Assembly: GCA_035567015.1 (NCBI GenBank)
Contig: DATMPQ010000030.1
Coordinates: 1-7,399, forward strand
Direction of reading: 5' to 3'
Length of the DNA: 7,399 nt
From: AV133 sp035567015
Lineage (GTDB): Bacteria > Verrucomicrobiota > Verrucomicrobiia > Chthoniobacterales > UBA10450
Shown: positions 7,178 through 7,399 of the stretch, piece by piece
Numbering within the stretch: position 1 is the stretch's first letter
Layout of the letters: every line of letters begins with the position of its first letter
Notes under the pieces: generated by a model
Told to the model about the DNA's origin: nothing
Databases searched by the model: none
Seen by the model: only the letters and a program-made list of their open reading frames with translations
Translations under genes and position numbers: made by a program

Positions 7178-7399
7178 ATGAAATTGGTAAAGCTGGTGAT
7201 GCTCGCGATGGTCGCCGCGGGGATAACTCCCCTGCTCGGGCAGGACGCGGCGCGATCGACCGCCGATCTTCACACGAAAGCAAATCCAGAGATTCTTCCG
7301 ACCCCAATCCCAGAAAAATCGCCGGAGCTTCCGGAGTTATCGCAGCTTGATGAGATTTTCAAGCAAACGTCGCTGGGTAAGACAGCCGACGAGTACCGG
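7178..7399 (+). CDS. Putative secreted protein, N-terminal part
   Basis: The frame starts at ATG 7178 and stays open to the window edge (74 codons, no stop). It begins with a classical signal peptide: Lys2/Lys5, a hydrophobic core LVMLAMVAAGITPLL, and a probable cleavage region near residues 21-25 (G-Q-D-A-A). The mature part opens with a Pro/Glu-rich spacer (about 36-54: NPEILPTPIPEKSPELPEL), likely flexible, followed by a more structured-looking segment LDEIFKQTSLGKTADEYR. AGAGG at 7166-7170, 7 nt before the ATG, is a plausible ribosome site and is the last unit of the heptad repeat. GGAG at 7173-7176 is too close to be used. I do not recognise the family. Export across the inner membrane is inferred; function is unknown. 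Confidence 0.75.
   Translation, partial: MKLVKLVMLAMVAAGITPLLGQDAARSTADLHTKANPEILPTPIPEKSPELPELSQLDEIFKQTSLGKTADEYR

Overview
The window is a chromosomal stretch of a moderately GC-rich bacterium that looks like ordinary housekeeping sequence. It holds three complete protein genes, two genes cut by the window edges and one tRNA gene. The small repeats (iterated TCATTCG-type motifs, a TCAGAGG heptad tract, and a tandem GCAGGCTGCC/GCCGGCAGC hairpin pair) remind me of soil Verrucomicrobia, perhaps Chthoniobacterales-like. That placement is recollection and inference only; no marker gene here proves it.

Layout. Bases 2-190 are the C-terminal end of an unidentified protein (+), facing a complete major facilitator transporter (279-1508, minus) across a short gap with a hairpin. 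The transporter has a GTG start supported by an AGGTGA ribosome binding site. A 231-base divergent intergenic region follows, with TCATTCG repeats and a perfect 16-bp palindrome. It leads to a full-length cobalamin-dependent methionine synthase, metH (1740-5717, +), with all four domains and their key residues intact. MetH is about 100 residues longer than the E. coli enzyme. Part of the excess is a roughly 50-residue low-complexity linker between the cobalamin and activation domains, and its first part is encoded by two tandem DNA hairpins. The metH 3' end overlaps by 25 bp a convergent membrane acyl-lipid/acyl-CoA delta-9-type desaturase (5693-6610, minus) with three histidine boxes.

From 6611 to 7177 there is no convincing protein gene. 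The region holds a GAA triplet run beside the desaturase start, a degenerate tRNA-Pro-like copy (about 6906-6990), an intact tRNA-Pro(TGG) (7037-7110), and a tract of 7-bp repeats ending at the ribosome binding site of a new gene. That gene (7178 to the edge) begins a secreted protein of unknown function.

Functional links are loose. MetH makes methionine and regenerates tetrahydrofolate, the desaturase adjusts membrane fluidity, and the transporter probably moves an organic acid. Each gene appears to be its own transcription unit. I found no defence system, mobile element, CRISPR array or other novel multi-gene system. The most interesting signals are the hairpin pair inside metH, the palindrome upstream of metH, and the broken tRNA copy.
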